Shown: positions 21,965 through 34,613, counted from the first letter of the stretch. The stretch: 64,000 nucleotides of DNA from Theobroma cacao (GCF_000208745.1 NC_030852.1:26769471-26833470); one strand, 5' to 3'. Numbers and translations: made by a program. Notes: generated from the sequence alone by a model not told the origin.

Positions 21965-22018
21965 GGAGCCCCTCGAGGTTCCCAAAACTTAACCAGAAAC
22001 TTAAAACAAAATTTAAAA

Positions 22019-23601
22019 ATGACAGGAAAAAGAAGCAGAAACATAGAAGTTGGTGCAGCAATCTGCACAATTCTCGTCCTTGCTCCAGTTGTTCTCTCGC
22101 AGAATTCATCACCGATACCGGTAGATAAATCCCAATTGAAAGCTTGGTTCAATGCCAACATCAAGCCTGCCTCAGCGAGAGGCAGCACAATAGACCCTGC
22201 CCTTGCTAAGGCTGAGGTTGCAGCTCATATAATAAAGGTGAAGAAAGATGGCAGTGGAGACTTTGATACCATAACCAAAGCCATTGCGAGCGTTCCGTCA
22301 GGGAACACGAAACGTGTGATTATATCGATTGGAGGTGGATCTTATCGCGAGAAGATCAGAATTGATCGAAGTAAGCCATTCATTACATTTTACGGCGATC
22401 CCAGAAACATGCCAAATTTGTCATATGACGGTACGGCAAGGCAGTATGGAACCGTCGACAGCGCCACCCTTATTGTGGAGTCTGATTACTTTGTGGCTGC
22501 TAATATCGTTATACAGGTACACGTTTTAGACTTCCCTCATTGAATTTGGTTTACTTTCAATCTTGTGATGAAGTTTTTTCTCTCTTCTATTAATTAATAT
22601 TTCTTGGCATATAGAACACTGCTCCCAGGCCAGACGGAGTAATGGTGGGAGCGCAAGCGGTTTCTCTGAGAATCTCTGGCGACAAGGCGGCTTTCTATAA
22701 CTGCAAGATTATCGGTTTCCAGGATACTTTGTGCGATGACAGGGGCAACCATTTCTTTAAGGATTGCTATATTCGAGGCACTGTAGATTTCATTTTTGGA
22801 AGCGGAAAGTCCTTGTATCTGGTATAAGAAAACTATCCTTAATTACCTAGAACAACAACGCCATGCAGATTTTACCTGCTAAATTTGATAACATGCCATT
22901 TTGATTGGAGATTTTTTGGATGAAAATTTATTCCAATGCAGAACACGGTATTATATGTGGACGGGCAAAAGGGAGTTACAGTAATTACGGCACAAGCGAG
23001 GGAAAGTTCATCGGAGAACACCGGTTATTCCTTCGTGCATTGCACCGTTACTGGAACAGCGAGCGGTGCATATCTGGGCAGGGCCTGGAAGACCAGCCCA
23101 AGAGTTGTGTTTGCCTACACTAACATGAGCAGCGTTATCCATCCTCTTGGATGGTCTGATAATTTACATCCTGAGCGTGCCAAGTAAGCTATATCCATCC
23201 TATCGCTTTCTTTTTTCGGTGACTAAGAGTAATTCTACGCAGCCTACCATATAGGCTTAGCCCTCCTAAATCTTGATAAAGGGAGATTTAATAACAAGTG
23301 CTTGGCATGACGATCCAAAACTTTGTCAATTACTATAACCTAATATAAAACTTCAGAGGTTTTAGATATCGTTATCTGATTCTGATAGCTCATATATGGT
23401 ACACTAAGATAAGTTGGCAATCGTTTTTTTTGGCTTTGCAGAACTGTTTTCTTCGGAGAATACAAGTGCAAGGGAAAAGGAGCAAGTTTCAGTGGGCGGG
23501 AGAAATACGCCAAGCGGCTAACCGACGGGGAAGCCAAACCTTTCCTGGTTCTTGGCTTTATTGACGGTGCCAAATGGCTGCTTCCTCCTCCTAGGGTCTA
23601 A
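22019..23601 (+). CDS. Secreted pectin methylesterase (PPME1-like, no PMEI pro-region)
   Basis: Removes methyl esters from homogalacturonan in the cell wall. Exons: 22019-22516, 22615-22821, 22942-23183, 23442-23601, giving 368 aa. An N-terminal hydrophobic segment (about residues 11-27, [13 protein letters not shown]) is a signal peptide. The mature enzyme follows without the inhibitor-like pro domain. Family blocks in order: [32 protein letters not shown], the catalytic Asp pair in GFQDTL and GTVDFIFG, then YLGRAW with the active-site Arg, and the end KWLLPPPRV. Wording such as [18 protein letters not shown] and [13 protein letters not shown] is closest to the pollen-type PPME1 group as I remember it, so pollen tube expression is a reasonable guess. 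From memory, Arabidopsis PPME1-like genes lie beside GDH2; here GDH is about 30 kb away. Confidence 0.94.
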
Positions 23602-24589
23602 ATCAATTGTTAATAGGGGGGGTACATGGCTCCGGTTAATCAATCAGCATGTACTTCACGCAGAGCCCGTCTGTGACTCTCTCTGTTTCTTTTTTTTTTT
23701 TTTTTTTTTTTGGTTTCCTAGTCATTCACCAGGCGGGTGTAAATAAGATTGTATGTCTTCTTCTTTTTTTCTTTCATTTTCTTCCTACATTGCTTGTGAA
23801 CCGCATAGGTTGTAACGAAAGGGTGTATACCTACATCAGTGCTACTGCACAGTTCGCTGTAGAGAAACCAATAAATGCAGTAAGCAGAGAAAATTTTGTT
23901 CTACATATCTTAAAATTTGCTAAGCTTATTTAGTTTTAAGAATCTTCACTTCATCTTCCAAATTAAGAATAAATATATTATTATGTAGTAAGTACGATAA
24001 ATGTTAAAGTTTCAATATCATGGATATGCCTTTCGTCTTTTTAGTCATTAATTTTTCTCTTTATATATTATCATTTATATTATTGGGTGTTTGTTATTTT
24101 TAGACAAGTCATCAAAGCACGACACATATAGTTAACCTACAATATATCTTTCCTGTCCAGTTCTAACTCTAACTAAGCCATTAGCAATAAAACAATCTCA
24201 CTACAAGAAAAAGGAAGGCACAACATGGAACATAAAATGCAAACAAGTGCTTCAAATAAACTTGCAATGGTGAAGGAAAGATGAAAAAAAGAATCTGGCC
24301 GAAGTGCAAATGATGAAAAGTAATATAAATCATTAATTGACTTTAAAAATGAACAAACAGACTATGATGAGATAGTAATTAATTTAATATATAATTATTC
24401 TACATATGAAAGTAAAATAATGTGTTTTATACTCTAAAGTAAAAAAAATTAATTTTAATTATTTCACAAGGCTATTTATTTTCATATTAAACATGCATTT
24501 TATTTTTATTTTCAAAAATAAATGTGATAAATGATAATTAATAATTATAAAACAACAACAAAAGAAGAAAGCATAATCTAAGAAAAAAG

Positions 24590-25115
24590 CCCTTAAAATA
24601 TTTTAAAAAATTTAAATAAACCCTTATACTTTTATTACGTTCAATCAAGCCTTTATACTTTTATTTTGAGTCAAATAAATCCTTCTACTTTTTATTTTGA
24701 ATCAAATAAATCCTTATACTTTTTATTTTGAGTCAAATAAACTCTTATGATTAATGATTAACTTAATCAAAATGTCATTTATTATTTTATATCGTGTGAT
24801 ATTAATATAACATGCTAAAATATCATAATTAATTATGATGTGGCATGCTAGCATGTCATATTTAATGATGACATGATATGCTAATTTGATATGACAACAT
24901 AATTATGTAATATTTTTCGCTTTTCATACCAGTGTTATATGAATAAAAAATAACAAATAATATTTTTACTAGTAATAATTAATTAATCATTAGTTATAAT
25001 GATTTATTTGATTCAAAATAAAAATAAGAGATCTTAATTAAACACAATAAAAGAATAAATTTTTTTTAAATATTATTAAATAGTTTAGAGATTTACTTGA
25101 ACATTATACCAAAAA
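24590..25115. repeat. Family C AT-rich fold-back repeat, copy 2
   Basis: Begins with TTTTAAAAAATTTAAATAAA and several CAAATAAATCCTTATACTTT phrases repeated about every 40 bases. It then has ATGTCATTTATTATTTTATAT, a centre with GATGTGGCATGCTAGCATG, and a tail AATAACAAATAATATTTTTAC ending in an inverted version of the start. The same order occurs at 48145-48640 and, more decayed, at 4700-5085. Confidence 0.65.
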
Positions 25116-25390
25116 AGAACCTAAAGGAAATTCGCACTTGTTCCACTGGGCTGGGCTGTACAGAACAAAGACATAGAGCCGCATCAAACTAAAGGGCTGA
25201 ACCATTTATTTCTTGTTGACAGAACTCTTTGGGCCCGGAAGGACACTCAAGTGCTCCCGTATGCACAATTAAAAGATTTTGAAAAATAAAAATAAAAAAT
25301 TGTAAGAATACGTACTCTTTTCGTCCCATAAATAATTATCTGGTTTCTATATTTTTCATTGTCCCAAATTGTTAGCTCCTTTGAAAGTCA

Positions 25391-25412
25391 ATATATATAT
25401 ATATATATATAT
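25391..25412. repeat. (AT)n microsatellite
   Basis: Eleven uninterrupted AT units. Confidence 0.95.
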
Positions 25413-26139
25413 TCTTACTTTCTTATTGCTCTATAGTATCTAGCTAATTTCTTTTTTTTTTTTTGAAAAGCCTTTCAACGACGTGTGACACCCAGTCTAG
25501 TATGTAGCTAATTTCAAGTAGATAACTTACAACTTTTCACCTTTAACAACAATTAATAAAGTCAAGTTGTTGCTAGATTACGTGCGACGGTCCATGATTT
25601 TTGTCAATCCAAGATCAGGGAATTAGTCTAGAAGATGCGAACAAGGATTGATTAGTCTTTACATTTTATTTTTTACTATTTGTAATTATTTGTAATTATT
25701 TTTTCTTTTTACCTTCTATTATTTTTATCGAAACAATAAAAAAAATAAAAAGTGAAAAGATCAAATAATACAGAACCGAAGAAATGAATATATAGTAAGT
25801 TGTATTTTAAATTTGTCATTAATGAGAATCCTTTGGGTTTATATGCTTTATGGGTTCCACAAGTCTTCAAAAATAGCTTTTGCTTAACATGCTTGAACTT
25901 TGGATATCCTAATTTCACTGTTAGGATCTATATTGTCTGCCAAAAATAGTTTCAGAATGCTTGCCAAATTGGCAGCCAAGGCAAGTCCTCTAAAACTAGT
26001 CTACAAGTTTTCAAATTAAGGACTTGCTAGGCAAATTGCCAAATTGCCTTTTTGTGTCCATGCTTTTCTGAATATTTTTCTCAACCAACAAGATGATCTA
26101 ATAATAATGTATCAGATCTTATGCAACTTGCATGGTACT

Positions 26140-26940
26140 TTTGACTTCTTGATAATCGAAAATAATTTTTTATACTTAAAATATTTTATAAAAATAATTA
26201 TTTTTTTATTATTTATATAAATTATCGAAAATATTATATTATTCGGATTATTTTGTGAAAAATATTTTTCATCATTATTAGTGGAGTTATTAAGGTGATA
26301 AAATGATAAATAGAAAATGATTACAAAACAATGATGACATTTAGTTTTCACATTAATATTAAGAATGAAAATAAAAATAGAAAAAATCAATAATGATATT
26401 TTTTAAAATATTTAATCATATATTATATTGAAAGTAAATTTCAATTTTCAAAAAAAATTCATTTTTTTTACCATCACACTGAAAAAATATAAATATTCAT
26501 GAATTATACAAAACAATCAAACATATTCATTAAATGGCAATCATTGAAATATTTTTTATTATAATTATTAGTCAAATTTAATTAATTAATTAATAAAAAT
26601 ATTAATTGTATTGAATGATTTCATTAAAAAATATTTTTTTTACTTTTAATAATATTGAATAATTTAAATATTAATATTTTTTAATATTTTAAGTTAAATA
26701 TTAATATTCATCAAACTTTTTAAATTAAGTTTAGTATAAGAACAATTTTTCTATTTTCCAGAAATGTCTTATGTCTCTCAAAGTTATAAGATATTTTACG
26801 TCATCAATGAATATTTCATTTATCGACTGATAAAATATTTTATATCTGAACTAAATTTTTTATTTTCTAAATAAAAATAAATCTTGAAAATGATTTTTAA
26901 AAAATATTTTACATAAAAAGAAACGTATTCCAAGAACTTA
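26140..26940. repeat. Family B element, copy 1
   Basis: Shares a long series of ordered phrases with 43970-44830: TTGTGAAAAATATTTTT, GTGGAGTTATT, AAGAATGAAAATAAAAATAG, TCATTAAATGGCAATCATTG, GAATGATTTCATTAAAAAAT, TCATCAAACTT, TTTAGTATAAGAACA, AAATGTCTTATG and, at the end, GATAAAATATTTTATAT. About 75-80% similar by eye. Non-coding, roughly 0.8 kb, with TAAAATATTTTA-type inverted motifs near both ends. Confidence 0.65.
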
Positions 26941-28566
26941 CCAATTTTCCATTTAAACTATAATAAAAAAGAATAGCCCGCCTAATTGGAACAACACAGA
27001 AGTTGACTCAAAGTCTGAAGGTTTGTATTATATTTTCCGTCTTTAAGCTATAAAAGAAAAACTTCTTTTTTTGGGTCTTGACTTTCAAACAAACTTCAAG
27101 TTGCGATTTGAGTTCAGCCCATGAATGTGGTGATCCGCCAAACAATTCCACGAGTGGAAACCATGTGCGATCAACTTCTACTTTTCTGCGAAAACGCCGA
27201 TTTTTTTCACTACATATTTTTTCTATTAATTGCTACTATCTTTACGCAAATTCAGTCAACATTCTTTTTTTTTTTTGTGCTTTCCTACGTTTTATTCGCT
27301 TTTAGTAAATTATCTTTTTAATATCACTCAATTTTAAAAAATAATATTCTGATCACAAATATTTATAAGTTTATTTATTGTTTTGATAATTCAATTGTTA
27401 AAAGATAATAAATTTCCCCATGACATTCATGCTGTGACGTAAACATATTTATATGATAATAAAAATTAAAAATATTAATTTAATAAAAAAATAAAAAATT
27501 TTAAAATTAAATTATCTTGCCACGCGAATAAGAGCAATTTACATGGAATGTCATGTGAGACCTATTATCTTTTAACGATGAGTGACAAAAAAATAACAAT
27601 TATAAATGTTGATATCAAAATATTAATTTTTAAAATTGAATAATCAAAATAAAAATCTCATAAAGTGAAAAATAAATTAAAAAATAAAAGTAATTTACTT
27701 TTTTATTTTGCGGTGACAATGACTTCTTCCTATTAAATTACATAGAAATGCCCTTTAAGATTATAAAAAATTAAGATGCACGCATTTTCTTTCAAAGTTT
27801 TTTCAAGCCCACGTATATATTTCCTTTTCTAGAACTAGCAGATCCTTGGTTTCATATTGTTCTTTTTGCTCCATACAATAAATAATGTAACCAATTTGTT
27901 TTTTGGTAGTGTAATGTAGCCAACTTTAGGCAACTTGGATTGCCACTTAAAATATATTATTGTCCAAACTCATCTTTTTAGATTCATATATTATTAAATT
28001 AAATTCAGCATCGACTCATTTATCTTAACATTTAATATATGATTCATCGAAAATATATCATAATTAACTTGTTACTAATAATTTCTATACATTATCCTCA
28101 AATATGAATTCTATAAATTGAAAGAGTTTAAGTTGATCTTTCATCAAATTAATATACTTATAGAACATGGAAAAATAAGTTATTAAAACCGAAATGCTCT
28201 TGAATTTACAAAGAAATTTTCACATGCTCACCATTCTTGTATAAAGTAAAACTATATATTAAAGCTAATTAGAAGCAGCACCATTTTAATTTTCCTTGTA
28301 AGCAGGGTACTTCCATGTTAGGTGTAACTTGTAAGATTCTTAAGTTGTCTAATATTTTAATTAAAAATAATCAAATATTTAATTAACTAATTGATACATG
28401 ATTTTTCTTTAAAAAAGAATAGATTTCGAATGTTTCTTTTTTAAATATTAAAAAAATTTGACCGAGTCTTCATTGATCTCAAGTTGAAAGTTCATCATAT
28501 GAACCGTTGCGCCGACATCATGGTAAACAATTCTCACTAAATACTACTACTTGTATCATCCTCCAC

Positions 28567-28574
28567 TATAAAAA
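28567..28574 (+). promoter_or_regulatory. TATA box of LTP gene 1
   Basis: TATAAAAA about 88 bases before the ATG, followed by GGGAAG. Gene 2 has the corresponding TATAAAAGGGG. Confidence 0.65.
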
Positions 28575-28654
28575 GGGAAGCCATCCACTTCTGTTACAAA
28601 ACGAGCAGAAAAAAAAACACACACACACACAAAAAGAAATTAAAGAGAGGAATA

Positions 28655-29148
28655 ATGGCAAGCTCGAGGTGTGGGGTTGGTCTGTTCATTTTGGTGCTAG
28701 TGGTAGCAGGTGTTTTCGAGGTTCCGGTGGCGAGGGGAGCGATGAGTCCCAGCCAGTGCAAGGAGGAGCAAAGGCTTCTCGTCAGTGCGTGCAGGTCAAT
28801 ATTATCCGGGCGCAGCCCCTCGCCCAGCTGCTGCCAGCGCATTAGGGTCACCCACGTCGAGTGCGTCTGCCCTGTTGTGACCCCGAAGTTGGCAGCCCTT
28901 ATCGGAGTGGAACGCACTATTAAGCAGATTGAAGGCTGTGGAAGGGTCGTTCCTCACAAATTCAAGTGTGGAAGTAAGCAGCACTACTCTAGGCAAATTA
29001 TACACGTTTTATCTATCTTAAACGTATTCTAGTTTCTAATGTTACTTGCTACTATACTGGATTTGGGCTCCTAGATTTCATTAATTACTGCTCTAGACTT
29101 GTTTCTAACTCTTTTTTTTTCTCCCTTTCAGGTATCACTACTCCTTGA
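28655..29148 (+). CDS. LTP/2S-albumin superfamily small secreted protein, copy 1
   Basis: Small secreted protein, probably binding lipids in the apoplast. Exons 28655-28973 and 29132-29148 give 111 aa. Signal peptide about residues 1-28 (GLFILVLVVAGVFEV core). The mature part has the eight-Cys motif with spacing C-x10-C-x12-CC-x9-CxC-x22-C-x9-C, X in CxC being Val. The C-terminal half of that spacing resembles nsLTP types IV/VI as I remember them. The second exon codes only the split Ser plus ITTP and a stop. It is the first of three tandem copies that share SPSQCKEEQRLLV, RVTHVECVCPV and ALIGVERTIKQIEGCGR almost unchanged. Compared with copies 2 and 3 it has AMSPSQ for DMSPSQ, SILSG for VIFG, and HKFKC for HNFKC. 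The specific ligand is unknown. Confidence 0.88.
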
Positions 29149-29596
29149 GAAACGAATCAAAGGATCAGACTAGGATGACTCTTGAATAAAAAGTTTAGAT
29201 CTCTTTGATACATCCTTCTGCAAATTTAATTAATAGTTGCAATTTATATACCTATGTAACGGACCGATGTGCTTTTTCTATATCTTTGAGGAATAAAATT
29301 TCCTACTGTCATTCCTATGAGAAGTTTGCTTTTATGTCAATTCTCATTGAATAAATTTAAGAATATTGTCTTTGGTAAATTGAGCAAGCATTGCATGATG
29401 TATAGGATCGGATTTCTTATCCTTATGCTGAAACACAAGAAAATTAAAATATACTGCTTACTTTAAAAAAAAAAAAGGAATATTCTCTCCATTTAGGCAT
29501 TTACGTAACTAAATGTATTCTTCAACATTATATTACAACAAAATCTTACCGTTAAGAGTATAGTCAGGAAGTATAAAACAAGATCAGACCATTGTA

Positions 29597-30850
29597 GACA
29601 CCCTTTTTTTATATATATAAATAATAATAATAAATTAAAAAAAAAAAACAGAGAGGCTGGAAGCATGCATTGTCAACAATGAACAGAGCATTGAATGCTC
29701 CCTCTGGTAGCCAAGATTTGGGTGCTCAAATTCGGTGGATTTGTTTTGACTTTAAGGCTTTTGGACAATCAAACTCTGAAAAGTTTGAAACTCATGCATG
29801 AAAAGAAGAGTGGATTTTGAAAGCCAAAAAACATAGGCAAAAATCAGAGAGAAAACGTTTCAAAAAAAAAAAGAAAAGCCAAGAAACAACCCAAAAAAAA
29901 AACCCAATCTTTTAAAAGAAACCAGATCAAAAAAACCAAACAATCACTCAAATAATTATTGTTAAAAAATAATAATAATAAACAACAATAAATATACGAA
30001 TAAGATAATAAATCACCCTAAATTATTAAACATATTANAAAAGCCAAGAAACAACCCAAAAAAAAAACCCAATCTTTTAAAAGAAACCAGATCAAAAAAA
30101 CCAAACAATCACTCAAATAATTATTGTTAAAAAATAATAATAATAAACAACAATAAATATACGAATAAGATAATAAATCACCCTAAATTATTAAACATAT
30201 TACTGCATGCATAACGAACCAACTTAATTAATAAATACGTTCATGTAGATATCATCATCTTATCTTGTCATAACATGTCATGTTTATCTTATTAATGGGG
30301 CAGAGATTCCGATGATCGGATTTTTTCAAAGAACTTGTAGAGACGAGTTTTTTTCGGGTATATCTCTAGGTGAGAAAAATTTCGAGATTTCATCAAAACG
30401 TTGGGATGGTTTTTGAATGATTTTTCAATAAAAGATTGTTGACTCCATCATTTAAAATTGAATAAATGATAACTTCATTTTACGATTGCATCATGTGCAT
30501 CCGTAAAACCAAATAAAAGATTCAATCAAATAACATAATATAGAATTAATTAATAAGAAGGATTAAGGAAACATATGAATATAATTAAGGTGGGTTACAA
30601 CAGGATAACTTAAGATTAAATGGTATCGTTCGCGAAACGAGCGTCACGGATATGCTAACCCTTCTTCGTGCGTAACTGTACTCTCGAACCTATCTCTGAA
30701 AAATGTGAATCAGTTCTCGTTTTATCGACAAGACCTAAAATTAATTTAAGATATCCGAATTAAAAATCCATGAAAATACGGCACTAGAAGCTAACTCAAT
30801 AGTCAAAGATTTCACACCTTCCCCTCAAGAGTCAAATATAAATCTGTAAA
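29597..30850 (+). mobile_element. Degenerate LTR-retrotransposon remnant (Gypsy/Tat-like LTR)
   Basis: The left edge TGTAGACACCCTTTTTT resembles the start of Tat/Ogre-group LTRs as I remember them. A GC-richer block at about 30620-30700 (ATCGTTCGCGAAACGAGCGT, then CTAACCCTTCTTCGTGCGTAA) resembles sequence common in such LTRs. No gag/pol frame follows, so a solo LTR is the simplest reading. The right end is not defined. Length is inflated by the 164-bp duplication inside it. Confidence 0.4.
29874..30202 (+). repeat. Exact 164-bp direct duplication joined by an N
   Basis: 29874-30037 and 30039-30202 read the same, starting AAAAGCCAAGAAACAACCC and ending TTAAACATATTA, with a single N at 30038 between them. 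Because the copies are identical in AT-rich, otherwise diverged DNA and the join is an undetermined base, an assembly overlap that was not collapsed is more likely than a biological repeat. Confidence 0.9.
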
Positions 30851-32068
30851 ACATTTCATATAGCTAAAATTTCAACACAGTTAAACTCTTGTTCACCGAA
30901 AAGACCTAAAACCAAGCCTAACACGTTAACAAAACAATCTCTAAGCCTACATAGCTTTCCACGTTACTTGGCTTTGCCAAGAGTATTGACACAAGTAAAA
31001 CAAAAATAATAGAATTCATTGTGTCGAGTATTATACTGTATTTACATAGTTGTACTTTATCATGTGTATATACGTTTCTACCTTGACAATTGTATCATTA
31101 CATATTCGCCAAAGCCTCACTCACGTCTGAAAGGTTTTTTAATATCCCCTTTTACTAAGTCTTTTTTCATTCTTAAGGCTTGAGAGTGCGAAGATTAACA
31201 TCTTTGGGTCTATACGCTTTCCTGAAAGTCTTCAAATTGTTATTGACTTGAACATGTGAGAGTGGCCCCCCATGGTGTATTGTAAGAATCCAATGTGATC
31301 TGGCAAAGAGTTCCAGAACAGGAAAGCACTAGGAAAATGCTTTGCACCTGCCTTAACTGAACTTGTGTGTGAAAAAGCCTAATTTTCCAAGCACATTTTC
31401 TATGAAGGTTTGTCTATATTTTTTTATTAGCATCGCATTTCCCTTTCCTGGCCTTTTTTTGGTTGTAGTTGCTAATGATTCTGGCCTGATTAATTAATTA
31501 AATTCTTACAAGTAAATTCTACATAAAAAGGTTTTCCCACAGATCTAGAAGTACCAGCCGATACATAGATTTCATTGGTTATTATAAAAATTGTATATAA
31601 ATTAATTACTAATCTTCCTTTCCTCGTGGATCTAGTATTGGAATATGTACGTAATAGCTTTTAAGAAATTTGATGAAATACGAAGTTCTAATGTAATAAT
31701 TAATACTAGCTCTATATTTTATGTAAATTAATAATTCCCAAAAAAGATATACTAAAGTAAAAATCTCTATGTAAAGGTTCGTGAACTTTCTTGGCAAAAT
31801 CACATTTTATGTGAAGTTTGATAAACTTTTCTTGGCAAAAGTATAACTATATAAAGTCAAAATATTTTGTCAAAATTTTACATGTGAACTCATGACAAGG
31901 TAATTAAGTAAGATTTCCGTCTTGTTGAATGGTTTTAAATTAATAAGATGTTCAAGTCTACATCCATCTTGACCTGGAAGTCTATGACATTGATATACAC
32001 ACGAAACCCCAATAATATAATTGGAATACGTATATGTCTATATCATTAAATTCTACATTTCGTCCCTC

Positions 32069-32076
32069 TATAAAAG
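32069..32076 (+). promoter_or_regulatory. TATA box of LTP gene 2
   Basis: TATAAAAG 97 bases upstream of the first ATG of the gene, in the context CTCTATAAAAGGGGAG. Confidence 0.65.
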
Positions 32077-32165
32077 GGGAGTGAGGTTAGAGAAGCAAAA
32101 GCAATGAAGAAAAGGGGGAAAAAAAAAGACCAGAAAAATAAAGAGAGAAAGAAAAACGCTTAATT

Positions 32166-32663
32166 ATGATGGCAAGCTCATGGGCTGGTGTGTTAACTTT
32201 GGTGGTTGTGCTAGTTGGGGGTGTTTTTGAGGTTCCTATGGCAAGGGGAGACATGAGCCCTAGCCAGTGCAAGGAGGAGCAGAGGCTCCTTGTGAATGCA
32301 TGCCGGCCGGTCATATTCGGCCGCAGCCCCTCAGCCGCCTGCTGCCAACGTGTCAGGGTCACCCACGTCGAGTGTGTGTGCCCTGTTGTTACCCCTAAGT
32401 TGGCTGCACTCATCGGAGTGGAACGCACCATTAAGCAAATCGAAGGCTGCGGAAGGACTGTTCCTCACAACTTCAAGTGTGGAAGTAAGTGCTTTGCATT
32501 TTTACATCCGTATATCAATCTGATTTGGAGACTGATAAGCGCATTTCTAATGTCATGTTCAACGGTCATATTTTTCATTGTTTCTTCTATTTATAATTGG
32601 TTTGTATATGTTCTAACAATCTTAACTTGATATTTTCTTTTTGTAGGTATCACTACTCCATGA
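32166..32663 (+). CDS. LTP/2S-albumin superfamily small secreted protein, copy 2
   Basis: Exons 32166-32484 and 32647-32663 encode 111 aa with the same signal peptide, eight-Cys pattern and split final SITTP codons as copy 1. The start is MMASSW; the second Met is equally possible. Differences from copy 1 cluster in the loop before the CC pair (RPVIFGRSPSAACCQRV). The intron position is identical in all three copies. Immediately after the stop the sequence turns into a TA microsatellite that ends at an N. A secreted lipid-binding or inhibitor role is inferred from the fold only. Confidence 0.88.
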
Positions 32664-32690
32664 GAAAGGAAACAAGGATCATCTTAGGAT

Positions 32691-32692
<2 letters not shown>

Positions 32693-32733
<41 letters not shown>
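32693..32733. repeat. (TA)n microsatellite ending at an N
   Basis: About 20 TA units followed by N at 32734, in the 3' UTR of LTP gene 2. True length is uncertain because of the N. Confidence 0.9.
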
Positions 32734-32734
32734 N

Positions 32735-34613
32735 AAAGTGAAAATATTAAATGTATATTATATTTTTTGATAAATTTAAAAATAATATATATTATTATAT
32801 ATATATATAATATAGTTTAATAGTTGTATTTAATAAAACATTTTATCTCTTTAATCTGTACTTGTGCAGATGTATGTATGTGAAAGAGAGAGATGTTTAT
32901 ATGATGATTTTCTTACTTCTTTGAATGATAATAAAATTGAGAACTAATTGTGTTTTTCTTTCTTTTTACATATATACCCAATAGAAATGCATGTGAATTT
33001 TCATTCTTTGGCCTTGTTTCTTTTTGTCTTCTCCACTAAGCAATACTCGTAAGCTCTGGATGAAAGATTAATAAAAGCCTAATAACAGGCCTTCAATGCG
33101 CAAACAAAACAACAAATGGAGCAGGCCCATCCTCAATTTTGACAGGCTTGTCCTGTTTGCTATCCATTCCTGTTACAACGTTTAGCTATAAGATTAATCC
33201 ATTGGGCCAGATTTAGGGCAAAAAAAAAAAAGTAGTCAGAGCAATGCAAGATCAGTCCTTCCAAGTAATAATGAATTTAAGTCCAAATATCTTCATCTTT
33301 TTAAGTTTTGATAATAATTTCATATAAATTTATTAATTTCTAAAATAAATATTTTATTTCAAACATATAAACAGTATTAATATTTAAATGTGAAATATAT
33401 AAAATATCATTTTTTAATTTTTTTTATCAAGGTAGCAAGCTTGCTTCCTTACACAAATCGATTACCTCGCGACTCGATCTGGTTGTGAAACACCAAATTC
33501 GACAGTGCTTCCTTGAGGAGCACTAGATTGGTACCCCAAGGGAGCATCGATCATCTGGCCGGAGTTAATGCTCTCTAGCTAGATCCAACCACGAGATGGC
33601 AGCCCAATAGAAAAAAAAATTTTGAATAAAAGAGAAAAAATTTAAAAATAAAAAATTATAATTTGTATAATAATTTTTTTAAATAATCTATTCTAAAGAT
33701 ATTACTATGTCGTCAAACTGATAGAAACATTAAAAGTTGATTAATGTTTGTATTTATGTGTCAAATAAAAAATATTTTTTGAAATTGATTATTTATTTCT
33801 AATATTAATGAATACATGTGAAATTATGATTAAAATTTAAAAAGATCAAAGTATTTTACTCATGAATTGAAGTTAATCCATCAACTGATTCAACTCCAAG
33901 CATTTCCTTTTCATATAATCCCCGTTCCTAGAGGACTTTGTATCCATATTTTCAAAATAAATTCTTTTAAAGAGTCTTCAATTAAGAGCACATAACACTT
34001 TCTAGTTTCAACTGCGACTCTGTAGCTGAGTTGGTCCCACGTGGTCAGCCAAATAATTCTGCCCACTTGAAAGCAGTGGCCACTAGGTAGATACTAGTTG
34101 CAGTTTGTGTGTGAACATGACCATTTTCCAAGCTAATGTCTCCAAATTTACTCAATTTCTACCTAAGGGAAGCCAAAAATGTTTGCTGAAGATTTTTCTC
34201 AACCATCAGCTCCTGGTTTTATTCTCCAGACAGAGCTGATTCCTAGCCAGTTTCATCTGTTTGTATCACTCTTTTTCCCTCCTAACTGGAATAACTCGAT
34301 TTAGATATGTGCCTATGTGGCCACTGGCTAACCTTATGCAACTTGGCTTGGCTTGGCTTGCCTTAATATTAGTTATTTAATTCTTTTTTTTTTCAAATAC
34401 TGTATGACTGTGACATTTCAAAATATACTAAAAAGAAAAGCTTACAAGTATTTAATTTTTCCTTCGATAACTTTTAATTGCAAAATGCCCTAATCTATTC
34501 ATGCCATATTGCGACTTGGAACTTCGAAGTCAATGGTAGTTAAACTGAGCTCAACCAAACAATAGCGAAAGGGCAAAATCATAAATGAAAATGCTTACGT
34601 TTCCATTCTCCAC
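32735..34613. other. Spacer between LTP genes 2 and 3
   Basis: AT-rich spacer. It contains a GC-richer island at 33430-33610 with GCTTCC, GGATCTAGC-like and GATCGAT phrases, reminiscent of the insert at 13484-13790 but not demonstrably homologous. No ORF of interest. Confidence 0.45.

Larger units (their letters stand above)
23602..28566. other. Gene-free AT-rich region
   Basis: After the pectinesterase 3' UTR (with a long T run at about 23691-23711) this region holds family C copy 2, a TA microsatellite, family B copy 1, and unclassified AT-rich sequence. Short ORFs such as 23649-23933, 25709-25918, 26112-26390 and 27078-27305 are low-complexity (F/I/N/K-rich) and lack any domain, so I do not call them genes. 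Confidence 0.5.
29149..32068. other. Spacer between LTP genes 1 and 2
   Basis: Contains the LTR-like remnant and the N-linked duplication (listed separately), then unique AT-rich sequence and the LTP gene 2 promoter. No supported gene. Confidence 0.5.

Noticed and set aside
26112..26390. 92-codon reverse ORF rich in Ile, Asn and Lys
   Set aside because: Low-complexity translation of the family B repeat.
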